DNA of 64,000 nucleotides from Guillardia theta CCMP2712. Taxonomy: Eukaryota; Cryptophyceae; Pyrenomonadales; Geminigeraceae. How positions within the stretch are numbered: position 1 is the first letter of the stretch; each line of letters begins with the position of its first letter. The notes beneath the pieces are model-generated. The model ran no database searches. It had not been told where the DNA came from and saw only the letters and a program-made list of their open reading frames with translations. The DNA lies in assembly GCF_000315625.1 (NCBI RefSeq), contig NW_005434663.1, positions 986,666 through 1,050,665 on the forward strand, read 5' to 3'. The position numbers and the translations under genes were made by a program. This document shows, one piece after another, positions 28,712 to 41,100 of this stretch.

Positions 28712-28887
28712 GGAGTCGGTTCTTCTCACATTGTGCATGGGTGTCGCTAGTATTGTTTGTCTTTACTCAAAGTTTGTCTCTGTCCTGATGTGGCCGGGCC
28801 GCGGCCGGTCACTTTAGTACTGAGAACAAAGACACTGAGAATTTATACTTCGGCCTACTTTAGTTACTCAGAGTTACTGAGTTTTAA

Positions 28888-28937
28888 AGATCAGTACGAG
28901 GACAATCAGGAGAGTCGAGGAGGCTTGACCCTGACAC
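28888..28937 (+). repeat. 50-bp dispersed repeat, copy 2
   Basis: Inverted partner of 25278-25327. Its right half (from about 28913) continues as a longer repeat to 28975 that recurs, diverged, at 30297-30361. Confidence 0.85.
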
Positions 28938-29517
28938 AGTCACTCTGTCGCACAGGCCACTGAAACGGCGAGAAGAGAAAAGACAGCGAGAACCAATCCC
29001 AATCCTGCCAACTGCTGTCCCCCAAACTTAAAACTGATACGGAAATATCGGCCGCCAAGTTATTACGTGAAAGATCGATCACAACTCTCATGAAGTGTAG
29101 GATCAAGGTTGAATCTCTCAGGCACATCATCGGCTGTCAGGTTGGCATAATCAACCGCCTGATCAGACACTTGCATAACTGATTCTGCTGACACCGTCAA
29201 TGGAATCACAGTCGGATCATCATCACAGGCTCCATTTCATGGACACGCTCAGCTTTGATTAGAAACCTGTAAGAGCCTCAATCTTGCCCGGCCTCAGGCT
29301 CCACACGTGACCAAATAGAGAGCGGTAGCCGTCACAGGCATCATGTTGCCAAGTCCCTATATTGATCTTATCAGGCCATCGCGGCATGACAGTGCTCTCC
29401 AACAGTGCCATATTCTCCCCGGCCCTCCATTACGCGGCGAGATCGGATGATCGATACTATGATACGATATTCTTTACTGAGATACTCTTTTACCAAGTGA
29501 CCGTGGCATGACAACAA
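28938..29517. other. Intergenic, no gene seen
   Basis: Only short frames. The first 40 bases belong to the dispersed repeat. The rest has no notable structure. Confidence 0.4.
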
Positions 29518-30129
29518 TCAGGCACCACTAGTAAGACGCTGTAAGAGGACCTTGATTTCTGATACATCGCCCTTTATTGCCTTGATTTCTGTTTTCATTT
29601 CCTTGATTTCTGTTTTCATTTCCTTGATTTCTGTTTTCATTTCCTTGATTTTTGTTCCAAGCCTAGAAATATCGGCCCGCACTTCGTCTCTCAAGTCCTC
29701 TATTGTGCTAAACACGGTTCTCTGTGGAGTATAACCCAGGAAAAAGGGAACCTCTCTCAACCCCACTTCCACCATCGGATCAGCGTCAACAAGAAAGGAT
29801 TCCAAGAACTCCTCGGATAGCTCGCAGAGACCGTCTGATTTCATGGTCCCACTCGCGATCGGCGACGGGTAATCGAACTTGAACTTCAAAGTATGCTTAA
29901 GATGTGGAAATTCCCAGGTATGATTGTTGATAACTTCTTGCATACGTGACTGAAAAGTCCGAGCCCTGGAGCTGCATGTAATCCCGTCTTTATACTTGTT
30001 TGCCAGCTGTGGATCTGCCTGGATATACACCATCCGATCCACGTCTATTGTTGGAAGCATCCTACTTGTTACCATCGCTTCGAAATCATTCTTTGGACAA
30101 AGGTGACGCAAGGATTCCAGGTGAAACAC
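29518..30129 (-). CDS. Hypothetical protein with a KTEIKEM heptad repeat
   Basis: One intron-free frame of 203 codons (ATG 30127-30129, stop 29518-29520). Residues 1-150 have natural mixed composition (TFQSRMQEVINNHTWEFPHL, FLVDADPMVEVGLREVPFFL); the last 50 form a predicted coiled coil built from a 21-bp tandem repeat (MKTEIKE) near 29580-29650. Lack of introns and repeats on both sides suggest a retrocopied or mobile-element-derived gene, but no transposase or polymerase motif is seen. Family unknown. The true N-terminus may lie upstream, beyond the GGA repeat at 30201-30252. Confidence 0.5.
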   Translation of the reverse strand: MFHLESLRHLCPKNDFEAMVTSRMLPTIDVDRMVYIQADPQLANKYKDGITCSSRARTFQSRMQEVINNHTWEFPHLKHTLKFKFDYPSPIASGTMKSDGLCELSEEFLESFLVDADPMVEVGLREVPFFLGYTPQRTVFSTIEDLRDEVRADISRLGTKIKEMKTEIKEMKTEIKEMKTEIKAIKGDVSEIKVLLQRLTSGA

Positions 30130-30200
30130 GCGATATTAAATTTGTACAAGAAACAAAAGATAACAAAAGCTCCCAGCCTCCAGACGTCAACATGGCAGAC

Positions 30201-30252
30201 GGGAGGAGGAGGAGGAGGAGGAGGAGGAGGAGGAGGAGGAGGAGGAGGAGGC
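30201..30252 (+). repeat. (GGA)n microsatellite
   Basis: About seventeen uninterrupted GGA triplets. Reads as polyArg, polyGly or polyPro in different frames, none likely coding. Confidence 0.9.
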
Positions 30253-30296
30253 TCTGGGACCGCATGGCAAGAGTCGGCAGTAGTGCCAGCCGGCTG

Positions 30297-30361
30297 GGAG
30301 GTCGAGGAGGCTTTACCCCAGACACACTCTACTGTCGCACAGGCCAAACGGCGAGAAGAGG
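30297..30361 (+). repeat. Diverged direct copy of 28912-28975
   Basis: Shares gtcgaggaggctt, the segment gtcgcacaggcca, and aacggcgagaagag in the same order and orientation, with small indels. Marks a low-copy dispersed element. Confidence 0.75.
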
Positions 30362-30796
30362 AGTACCACTGTGTTTTATAGTTTGAAGAAAATTCTTGGC
30401 AAAGATTTCCTCACACTGTTTGGAACTTCAGGCTTTGGAAAAAGAGTTGGAATGTAACAATCTCATGTTGATGCAGATAGCGGAAGAAAAGAAATCTCCA
30501 TCTACAACGTCAATAGACCTGATACAGAATCGGATGGAGACAGCTCCGACGAAGATCATGATGAACCAAACAATGATAATATCCCAAATAATCCATCCAC
30601 TTGCGGGAGCATTTTTCTCAGGCATTCGCCGATGCTTCGAGTCGGAATAGTGAGACAATGCCGTGCCGTGAGATTCGAATATTTACGGTATTTTTGTCCT
30701 GATGAGAAACTTGAAGCTGATAGTCATGGACCTTCGCGCAATGCAGACAAGAAGAAATTTAATAATTCTGTTCGAGCGCACTTCACTTTAACGTGG

Positions 30797-31447
30797 CTAC
30801 TCCTTCAAAGTTATCCTCGTGTAAATTAATGTCGGAGTAAACTTGCGTCCATTGTCACGGGCCGGGATGCCTCCAAATCTCTGTGTGAAACATGCACATT
30901 CGTACCATTCTTTCGAGCTTGAAAGAGATGCATGTAGTGTCCTCTGATTTCGTTTCAATGCGACTGTCAGAGGGCCCAGGACATACAACGAACTTGGGCC
31001 TAATCCAGGTTCTAACATGTAGGGTTCGTCTTTGAAAGGCACGGGAAATTCTCTGTCAATGAGATCCGGTTGCAGATGTTTGAAAAGAAGCAGGAATGAT
31101 GTGATATCATCGAGACCCACATCAAATTCGACACGTTTCATTCGGGGTTTCAAAAAGGGCTGCCCACGTTTGCGAAACCAGCTAACCATTGTGGTCCTAA
31201 TCTTGTGCAGATCGATGTTGAGACGGAAGATATCAGTTTGCTTTCTAATGTGCAAAACATAGTAGCGCAACAAGTCCAATGACACATCCAGCTTGTTGAA
31301 ATAAAGAAGTTGACATTTTTCCTTTGAACTTTTGGCGTTGGCATGGAAATATAAGTATCCAACACACGATATCACATTCATAATTATCATTGATGCTACG
31401 ATCATCACATGTCCGAGGCTGATGATCATGACGATTCTGCATATCAA
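30797..31447 (-). CDS. Hypothetical protein with an N-terminal hydrophobic segment
   Basis: Single frame of 216 codons. Residues 1-34 are hydrophobic (MICRIVMIISLGHVMIVASM and on) and could be a signal anchor; the rest is soluble and natural looking (LLRYYVLHIRKQTDIFRLNI, VGLDDITSFLLLFKHLQPDL, GGIPARDNGRKF). No known domain recognised. Like 29518-30129 it is intron-free. A plus-strand frame (31409-31723) overlaps its 5' end and is less convincing. Confidence 0.45.
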   Translation of the reverse strand: MICRIVMIISLGHVMIVASMIIMNVISCVGYLYFHANAKSSKEKCQLLYFNKLDVSLDLLRYYVLHIRKQTDIFRLNIDLHKIRTTMVSWFRKRGQPFLKPRMKRVEFDVGLDDITSFLLLFKHLQPDLIDREFPVPFKDEPYMLEPGLGPSSLYVLGPLTVALKRNQRTLHASLSSSKEWYECACFTQRFGGIPARDNGRKFTPTLIYTRITLKE

Positions 31448-32193
31448 CCGCTGCCGCAGATTGCTACTTCTTCACCATGGTTGGTGAGATTACTGATCCA
31501 AGATTGCAATTACATGGCAGCGAGCAAGAAAATCATAAGAAGGGTGTATATCTGGTCAAGCCCATGGCTTTCTTGCAAGAATGTGATAAAGTCGAGCGAG
31601 GATACAGATTCAGAGGATATAACGATGTTTGATGAGTGTCATACCCATACTTCATTGAATTTCAAACTTACCTTGATTGGAGAAACGTTTCCGAGTTTGA
31701 GCAAAACCATTGGCAGTCTGTGAGTATCTGCATTGATCTACAAGCATCGAGGCAAGAAGCTCAACTAATGCATTGAAGCGCTAGAAGCTAAAGACAATAC
31801 ACATTGAGCTCATGCTACCAAACGCAAAATGCATCAAGTGAACGACACAAAAGGATTCGGATTATGCAGTGCTCAATAGAATCAATGATGACATGTCTGT
31901 GTACATAAGGCACCCATTTGTAGCATACACCTTCCAGTCTCCCATCGAGATCGTGACCTCATTGTCGTGGAGCCACGAGGAAGACCCATCTGTCGTGCCG
32001 CTCGCTGTGACGTTCATCGATCAAAACCTTGACTTTTTTGTTTTGAAACGACGGGCCGATACCGGCAGCAGGGTTGGGTGTACAGACCTGACTACCCCCT
32101 ATTCCACTCACAATATATCTATCAAAGGCCGTGGTGGGTCATATTGCAGGAAAGGGGTAGGGGTGGGGGTGGCCAAGTGCGGGAGGTGGCGCA
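31448..32193. promoter_or_regulatory. 5' flank of the giant gene; minor ORFs only
   Basis: Plus-strand frames 31409-31723 and 31869-32303 are open but I cannot join them to anything. The DNA is A+T-richer than the rest. A CTACCCCC tract lies near 32091 and a G-rich stretch immediately precedes the giant gene's ATG at 32194. Confidence 0.35.
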
Positions 32194-35100
32194 ATGCGGG
32201 GAGAAGTGGCGCTTGTGCTGCTAGCGATGGTGGTGGGTGGGACGAAGGGGACGCAAATCGTGAGCAGGAGTGTGGGACAGAGCAATCCCTTCGTAGACAG
32301 TGACAACACCATCACTGTCACCCTCTCTGTGAATGGAGACGTTCCCCAGTACTCCAACCTCACCATTTCAAACCTTGTCAATATCAGCGCCCCTCGCAGT
32401 ATGAACACGATTCCAGTCCGTACAGCAGACTCCAAGACCTTATCAAACGTGCTTTGGAGTCCCTGGTATGCTTCTCTGGTCTTGACGCTCGGCAAGAAGC
32501 TACCAGCAAACCAAAGTCTTGTGTTCTCATTTGATATCCGCAATCCCAGGAATGAGAATAGCAACCCGCAAAGTTTGCTGGTCTCTTTGGACTATTCTTT
32601 CATCTGCCTTTCGGGCTCTAGCTACTGTTTTCAGGGGCATCGTTGGTGTGCAGCCAACTTATCATTCGGAGGGAACGGTACTTACCAGAACTGCAGCAGC
32701 AAGTATGATTGCTCGGGGACATGTCGGAATGGGACGGTGAATCCCTACGGTAGGTGTGATATTGGTGATTGTCAGTGCGACAGTCAGGGGAATCCTAGTT
32801 GTTCGTGTGTCAGGACTTGCAAGAATAAGACCGACTCGTGCATAACCAACATTGTAAATATTTCATGTGTGAACGACACTGTGCTGGCCTCAACCAGACA
32901 AGCTTGTACCGATAGTTGTACATTATCTCTTGGCAAATCATGTTTGGTCAAAGTAACAGAGAACTCAACTAATTGTACCGATATTGCAAACTGTTCTAAT
33001 TTCTCAGCAGCATATTGGCGATGTATCAACGAGACATCGTCCAATTGTATTCAGACTTGTGTAAATAATTATGTTGATAGTCTTAACTGTACAGATTCCA
33101 TTGTAAATTCAACCTGCTTCAGCAATAAGGACACCAAAACTTGCTATCAATCCTGTGTAAATTCCAGCCGCTGCTTACCATATTGCGTCAACCAGACAAT
33201 GGAGAATTGCACAAGCAACGATCCGAACAATCCGCTCAATCGAACTTGCGTGAACATTACTTTGCAAGCATGCTTTGATAACTGTACGGTCTTGGTCAAC
33301 TCACAGTGTTTTGAAAATTGCACAGTGAATGTGAGTAGCAATGTGGTATGTCAAGATTATTGCCCTCCAAATGTTACCGGCAACTGCACGTGCAAGTTAC
33401 CTAACACTGGAAGTGTTTGTCAGTCTAGTCAGGATTGTACAGAGAATGGAGTCTGCGATCACTTACAGTGTAATGAACCGAACACGAATACTCTCTGCTC
33501 CAGCACGAGCTCTTGTACAGGGAATGGTGTTTGCACAGCAGCGAACACTTACACTCTATGTTCAGATACATCGGAATGTACAGGGCAAGGAGTTTGTCAA
33601 CGCCAAACTAAGCTGTCTGCTGTTCTGAATGCTGCCGTGTACACAATATATGGTGTCAGTTCTGGTTCTGTACCTTTAAGAACATTTCAGCCCACAATTT
33701 CGAATGCAAAGATGTTTCAAAACTCGGCACTCCTAAACGCCATGAATCAACTCAACTTTTCATTTGACATCAATGCAGACCTTGTTTATCCTTCAACAGT
33801 GACCATTTCTGGCCTTCGAAGCGTTGACATTGGTTATCAGCCATCTATACAAGGAATTTCTTCGACACAATTTTTCATCAATGGTGCCTCGGGTTATGGC
33901 GAAGAGAGAGATGGAGTGTTGAGTCTCCGAGTTGGGCGGCAGCGAACTCTGTCGAAGGGGACCGTCGAGTTTTCTGTCCTTGTGAAAAATGTTCAGATCA
34001 ATGCTCAGAATTCGGTGTATGTCAATGGTACAACCTTTGAAACGCAAATAGCCAGTCAGCTGTTTTCCAATGACGTGACTGCCGGTTGGAATCTGCCAGC
34101 CCTGACGTTTGTTCAGGCCTCATTCCAAGTGCAATATTTCACACAGAGCAATCCTTTCCCCTCGACTAGGAACACTCTCTCTCTCAATCTTACTATCAAT
34201 GCAAACTTGTTGAAAGGAAGTCTCGTCCGGCTCAGTGGACTCAAGGGAATCAACTCCGTATTGAGCTTTGACGGCTCGCAATCTTTCACGCTGACTTTTG
34301 ATTCGCCAACAAACACTATCTCACTTGCTCTCAAGGTAAACTTGCTTGCAGGCCAGAATATCGCCCTCAAATTCGACGTGCTCAATCCTTCTTCTCCTCA
34401 ACCATCCCCCCCCATGGACCTGATGGTACTATTCGCGCCCTACGAGAACGCCAACTACCTCGACGGAGTGAGCGTGGGGCCAACAACGATCATGAAACCT
34501 GGCTCTTCTCTGTTTGGTGCGGCGAATGGTTTGAACCCGCTCGAAATCTTTCAGCCTGCCATTACGCACTCGCTTGTTTCCCAGTCAAACTCCATGAGCA
34601 GCCCGTCAACGTCGAGCGGCCCGAACAACAACATCACCGTTGAAATCTCTTTCAACTTCCACCTCAGAAAGAGCTCTCTTCTCAATTTCTCAGGTTTTCA
34701 AGATTCTCTCACACCAGCCTCGAACTTGACAATCAGGTCGAACAGCTCGGCCTTGCATCCCCTCGCATCATGGCAGCCAGTCAACGGAGCCCTCCAAGTT
34801 CTTCTTTCAGACGACATCGCAGCAAACACCCTCATTCAGTTGGAGTTTTCTCTGCAGAATCCTCTCTACGCGCGGCCTGGAGCTGACATAATGTTCGACT
34901 CGTCGTTGGTCACGACTTCGACTTCGACCACCTTCAGGCTCGGAGTCATCAAACTGAGGACGTCGGACGGATGGAAGGCTCCCATGTACATCGAGAACCA
35001 GTTTTCGTTCACGAGCGTGGGGCAGAGCAACCCTGCTCCCCTCGGTCAGAACATGTTGAATGTTTCATTCGCCGCCAACACTGCGATCAGTTCAGGGTCC

Positions 35101-38100
35101 GACTTTGTCCTTACCGGCCTGTATGGTGCTGAATTGCCTTCGGGTGAGATCAAGTTGTACGGTTCTCATGCCAGTCTCTTTCGAAGTTTTGCAACCAAAC
35201 TTGCGGGATACGCTTCTTGGGACAATCGTAGCAAGACGATCCGATTCTCGTCGTCTGCAACTCTCAACAGATGTCCGATGGGCTGTCACAGCCCTTACAA
35301 CGTTGCAGTCTGGCTCAACAACTCTCGCTTCTCCCAGCAAGCCCCTGACATCTTCATTCAGTGTACGGGCTTGACCAGCGTTATGATGACAAGGATGGAC
35401 CCCCTGCCGGGGCCTCAGGCGCCTCTCTCCATCGCGCCGACGTTCATCCGCTACTCAATGGGTCAGAGCACAAACTTCCCCAGCAAGCTCAACGACCTGA
35501 CCATCACCATCGCATCCAACGCCATCCTGTCAAGCAACATGTCGTCTTTTATCTCTCTCAAGGGTTTCTCAGGTGTCAGGACCGTGGACGGGAGCTCTTT
35601 CATACCTCTCACTGGCTGCACATGTCAGATTCCTTTCGCTTCCTACTTGAATCAGAGCGAACCCTGTCTCTGCTCCCCGTCCTCCTCAACAGCCCAGCAG
35701 CTCTTCACAGCTGATGCCTGTGATGATCGTCCAGGTCAAGCTAAGTGGGTCAACGGGCAGGCTGTGGAGTTCTTCCTGCGTTCAGAGGTTCATCCACTCC
35801 AGGCTATTGTGGTTCGATTTACATTGAAGAATCCCGACTACCAGCAGTCGCAGCAGCAGATGATGCTGTCAAGTGTCAGCCCCAACATCCCTAACACGAT
35901 GATCCTTCCTGACGTGGTTCGTATCCTCCCGCTCCTCGGGGCTCAGCCTGGTGATGCTGCTCCTCTTTACGTGGTCGCGAACTCCTTTCTGGTAACCTTT
36001 TCCTCCTCGCTCCTCCACTACTCTATTTCTTCGTACCTGCCTTTCAATTCTCTCTTCTCATTTGTCTTTTCCCTCTTCTCCCTCCTCTACTTTCCGTTTC
36101 TTTCTTCCTCCTCGAGGCCATGTCTTATCTCCTTCCTCCAGCTGCAGAATATACGTCAGAGCGTTCCTTTCCCTGGCGCGAGCAACACTATCACTATCGA
36201 AGTGGCTGCCAACGTTGACTTGACCATGGCCGATCAGACTGTCCTGACTGTCTCAGGGCTGACAGGAGCTCTTCTGTCTAATGACGTCATCATTACCTCC
36301 AACACGGCGCCAATTGCTCTCCTGGACGCGTCCGGCAATGGGCAGGATCAGCTCAAGTTTGCTTTCAACGTAGGAGGGCAGCAGAAGACCGGCTATGGCG
36401 AGTGGTTCCAGTGCTCAGGAAACCAGAGCTGCAGCCGACTGCAGAGCTGCAAGGCTAGCGAGCTCTACCTCCGTCCTGCTGTCGACATACCGGCAGGGCA
36501 GGTCACCAAGATCTCGTTCCAGGTCAGGAACTCGCTGGCCGAGCAGTCCGCTGCTGCTCCCTCCATCAGCGTCGGGACTTCTACGAGCACCAGCTACATC
36601 AGGAAGACGCTGATGTCTCCCTCCGCCTCGCAAGTGTCCGGCAACTTGTTGGGGGTGCAGACTGTCGACTTGGCTCCCCTCGTGATCCTCAAGAAGAAGT
36701 TCGTTTACAGGACCATCTCGCAGAGCTCGAACAGACCTGGTGCCTTGAACACTATCACAGTCTCGCTCGTTCCTACCGTCCTGCTCACCGCCAAATCTCC
36801 AGGTCCGCCCATATTTTCTATCCTGTCTCCCTCTCCCCGCCTTGAATCCTCGCGTGCGTTCCCTCAAGCATCTCCCGAGTCCTGCACACATTTCGTTGTG
36901 TTCGCTGCGCTTCTCGTTTCTTCGCTTGACATTCCTGGTAGCCACCTTCATCTCAGTCTCCAACCTCAGAGGGGCCAAGGGCGCACAAGGCAAGCTGATC
37001 ATTCAGTCTGCCCTCAGGCTGCGGGTTGACTCTGGCAGCAACCCCTTGGAGCAAGAGGTCGGCTACGGATACTGGAACGACGAGGACAAGAGCCTGACTC
37101 TGAGGGTGGTTGACAGTCAGGGGGTTGCAGAGGGTCAGCTCTTTGTCTTCTCCTTCACCATCAAGAACCCCTGGCCCCTCTTCGATCAGAACATGATCTG
37201 CGGGCAATCCGCGAGCTACTGTATCGGGCTGGAGCTGAGGATGGGAACTTACGTCTACTCTGACGCTTTCGGTGTGGTGGGCGGGTTGAATGAGGCGATG
37301 AATGTCAAGGTGAGAATTCCGAGTCTCTGCCCTGTTGGGTTGACAACAATGTTGCAGGCATCAAGGTTCGGAGCCCTGAACGTGGCTGGGGTGCAGACGA
37401 CGATCTGTCAGAGCTCGGACAGGGCGTTTGAGATGAACACCATCTCGATCAACCTCATCTCCAACTTCGTCCACCCCAAGGGCTCTCAGATTGTCATCTC
37501 TCAGCTGTCAGGATCTTCGACTGCAGACATCGGCAGCTACCTCCTCTCCTCCATCCTCGACCCCACCCAGCAGATCATACTTCTCATGAATCCTCTTTCC
37601 TCCTTGTACTTCTCCAGCGAGGAGGACCTCTTCCTCATGATCGGGGGAGACGAAGTCGTCAAGGTCCTTCAAGTGCGTCAGGACGGATCTCTCAACGTCT
37701 CTCGCGCCGTCGCTGGGACCGCTCGCCCTTACCCTGCCATGACGGCCGTGCAGCGAGTGGTGGAGATCAGCTCGGTCCCTGCTGACAGTTCCATCAGTCG
37801 GTTTGCCGGATGGAACCGAACGCTGGGAGAGCTGACAGTGAACATCTCTTCTGATCTATCGAGCGACCAGTACCATGCTTTCATCTTCCACCTCAGAAAC
37901 CCAAGCCTCTCCTTCCAGTCGCCGCAGATCTCAATCTCGAGTTTCTTCAACGGTCAGATGATAGCCTACCCTGTCGCCATGCCCTCCAATACAAACTGCA
38001 CGAGGCCAATCTTCGTGCAGACTCCTCAGTTCCTTGTGAGAGAGGTTCATTCCAACACAAACTTCCCGGGCGTCAAGAACGTCATTACAGTCACCTTTCA

Positions 38101-41100
38101 GACCAACACGGCCTTGCGGGAGAGTTCTCAGCTTGTCATCTACGGCCTCCCCTCTGACCTTCTCTCGACTTCAGTTGTTTCTCTCAATGCAGAGAGCGGC
38201 AACTTTGCCAGCACTTTCAACCCGACAGCTTCATGGACCAGCGGCAATCTGACAATTTCCGTCAGGTCCAGCGCAGTCTCACAAGCCTACTCCAGCTACT
38301 CTTTCAACTTCTCCGTGACCAACTCGCCGATGCAGAGGAGCAGCCCCAAGGTCTACATCCTGGCCAGTGGACTTGTCAACATACAGGGCAGCCTCATGGT
38401 GTCCGGCACTGGGAGTGACCTCTCCATCTCCCTCCCTTATGCCTACATGGAGCAGTCCAGCTACTTCCCAGGACAGAAGAACAACATCCTAGTCAATCTC
38501 CGACTCGGGGTCGACCTGAGAACCGGGGACGTGCTGACTATCTCAGGACTGAGCGGGATGACGGCGCTTGACAACCCCCCAACCTCCCTAAGTTTTGACG
38601 CATCAAAGTTAATGTTGAAGTATACGTCTGGGGCCGCAGTTTCAGCTGGGAATGTCATCACCTTTACCTTCACGGTCGTCAATCCGTTCAAGGCAAACTC
38701 CATCGCCCCTCCTCACATCTACGGCAATCGATCCGGCGTCATCCTCGTCCCAGACCTGACGTTCATAGTGCCTTCGGACGTGTACAAGACTCCACTCTAT
38801 GTGCAAGTCCCCAGCTTCACCTCCGTGCGATTCTTTCAGGTCTGATACTGTTGGTCAGTCTTGACCTGATCCTGAGCCCTTGTGTTGCAGAGCTCGGATC
38901 TTCCAGGAACTACGAACACCATCACGGTGTTTCCCCTCCTTGCCATCCCCTCCACTTGTCTGACGATGTTTCAGGTATCCCTGGTGGCGAATGTTCCCAC
39001 TTACAACCTGAAAATCACTGGGTTAACGGGATCTACAAGGTTTGCTTCTGACACGGTGGATCTTAAGATCACCCCCAACGCGGCTGTCAGCGACGCGTTC
39101 GATAGCAGAGCCTCATGGAAGCCCCTAGTCGGAGAGCTGAACCTCAGGCCAAAGAGCATCGGGACTGTTAACCCAAACGTCCCTGCCAACAGCAGTTTCG
39201 TCTTCTCGTTCTTGCTGGACAACCGCTTTCAGGGTCAACCCGCCCCCGTAACTCGAATCTTCATCCAGTACTGCTCGGATGCGTCGAGCTCGTGCTACAT
39301 CAACGTAACTTTCACCAGTTCGACTTCTTCCTCTCCTCTCTTCATCCAGAGCCAGAAGTTCACTATCCTCAACATCTCCCAGACAAGCAGTCTCCCTGGG
39401 CAGGCGAACACCATCAAGTTTGCGCTTGCTTTCAACGTTCCTCTGCTGAACGGAAGAATTCCAAAGCTGAGGATTACAAACTTGTACCCTCTTATACCGG
39501 CTCTGGGACAGAATTTCCTAGAGAACGGAGCTTACGTCATGAAGCTTGAACTTCCATCGAGCTCCAATGAATTCTCGCCCAACAGCCTCTTGACTTTCTC
39601 CATCACTGGGACGAATGTGCTTGACTGCTGCAGTCAAGGCCAGACCCTGTGTGGCCCATTCGCGCCGGTCATATCTGTCATCGACGACCAGGGAACCTGC
39701 AGCATCAACGGCATCATCCGAGCTTGTTCTGCTGAATGTCTCTCCCCTTGTGATAAGGTAGAAATCCTAGGGACTCCTGCCACCCTGCAAAGCCCGATGC
39801 AAGTCGACTGTCCGCGATTCATATCCGCAAACATATCTCAGGTATAATCTTTCACTCTACATCTCCTCTCTGTGACGGGCTGCTCGCTCAGAGTTCAACT
39901 TTTCCCGACTTCAACAACGTCATCCGAGTACAGTTCTCCACGAATGTTAACTTGGACAAACAAGTCTTCCAAATCCTCGGCCTCAAGGGTGAGGAAACCT
40001 TGCGGTCTATCCATCCTGATTCTGATCCTTCTTTCAAGGTTACAATCCTTCAGCTGGATTCACCCTCTTTCAGTCTGCTGTCCTACAATTACAACCATCA
40101 TCAGAATTCTCAGCTCAAATCATACAGTATAAAACTGTGGACAGCTTCACGACTTACGAGTTCGAGTTCGTTGTCCTCAACCAGCTGAGCCCGCAGCTCT
40201 CCCCTACCACGAGGATCTTCAGCAACGGAACGGCTGTCCTGTTCCCGTTCACCATGACTGGTTCGTCGATGACCATCGATCCCTTCAAGTTCATTCTAGC
40301 GAGAGGGTCACAATCCTCCTCCTCCCCAGGCGCTGAGAACACCATCATCATCACATTTGCTGCCAACATAAAAATCACCAAGGATATGAACCTGACCCTT
40401 TCTGGCCTCGGAGGAGCTGTTTACCTCGACTCCGACCCTTCAGGGCTGCAGCAAGACGCGGTCTATGGCTGGCAAGGAGAGTTCCACAACAACGACAAAA
40501 CGGTTGTCTTCTACTCGGACAAGACGTTTCCTCCAGGAACCAACCTGATCGTTTCCATCAAGATCAGGAACGAGATATTTCCTCAACCCCCTCCGGACAT
40601 TTTTATTGAGGCATACAAGCAGGACGTGCAGGCGTTGGAGCGCAGGGCCGTCGATTCTCTTCCACGGCAGATCCTTTTCATTGACCCTCCGCAGTTCATC
40701 ACGAGGTACATCGAGCAATCGTCTTCGAATCCCCTCACGATGAATCAACTCTACTTCACTCTGATACCAAACATGTACATTCCCAAATACTCAGAAGTCG
40801 CAGTCTCGAATTTGAGGGGGGCCCTGTTGAACTCAAATTCTACTATGACTTCAATCCTATCCACCAACTCCAGCTATTTCCTCAGCGATTCAGCAAGCTG
40901 GCTCAACGACAACAATGGAACCGTTACCGTTCAAACCGTCAACTCCATTCCAGCACGAAGTCCGATCGACTTCTCCCTGGCTTTCTGGAATCCATCAGCA
41001 AGGCAGGATCCTCCGCCAGTATCAGTCATTCTGACTGCCCCCAGCCTTGGGCCCTTTCTGCTGACGTCAGCACAAGGGATTCCCGATAGTGTTCCCTTCG

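Noticed and set aside
28226-28817. ORFs crossing the N gap at 28505
   Set aside because: Built from GGCA/GGGA repeat and unknown bases; no real protein texture.
36842-38845. Independent gene starting at the Met near 36842
   Set aside because: That start lies inside an intron; splicing 36802 to 36957 joins the frame to the giant gene and completes a repeat unit.
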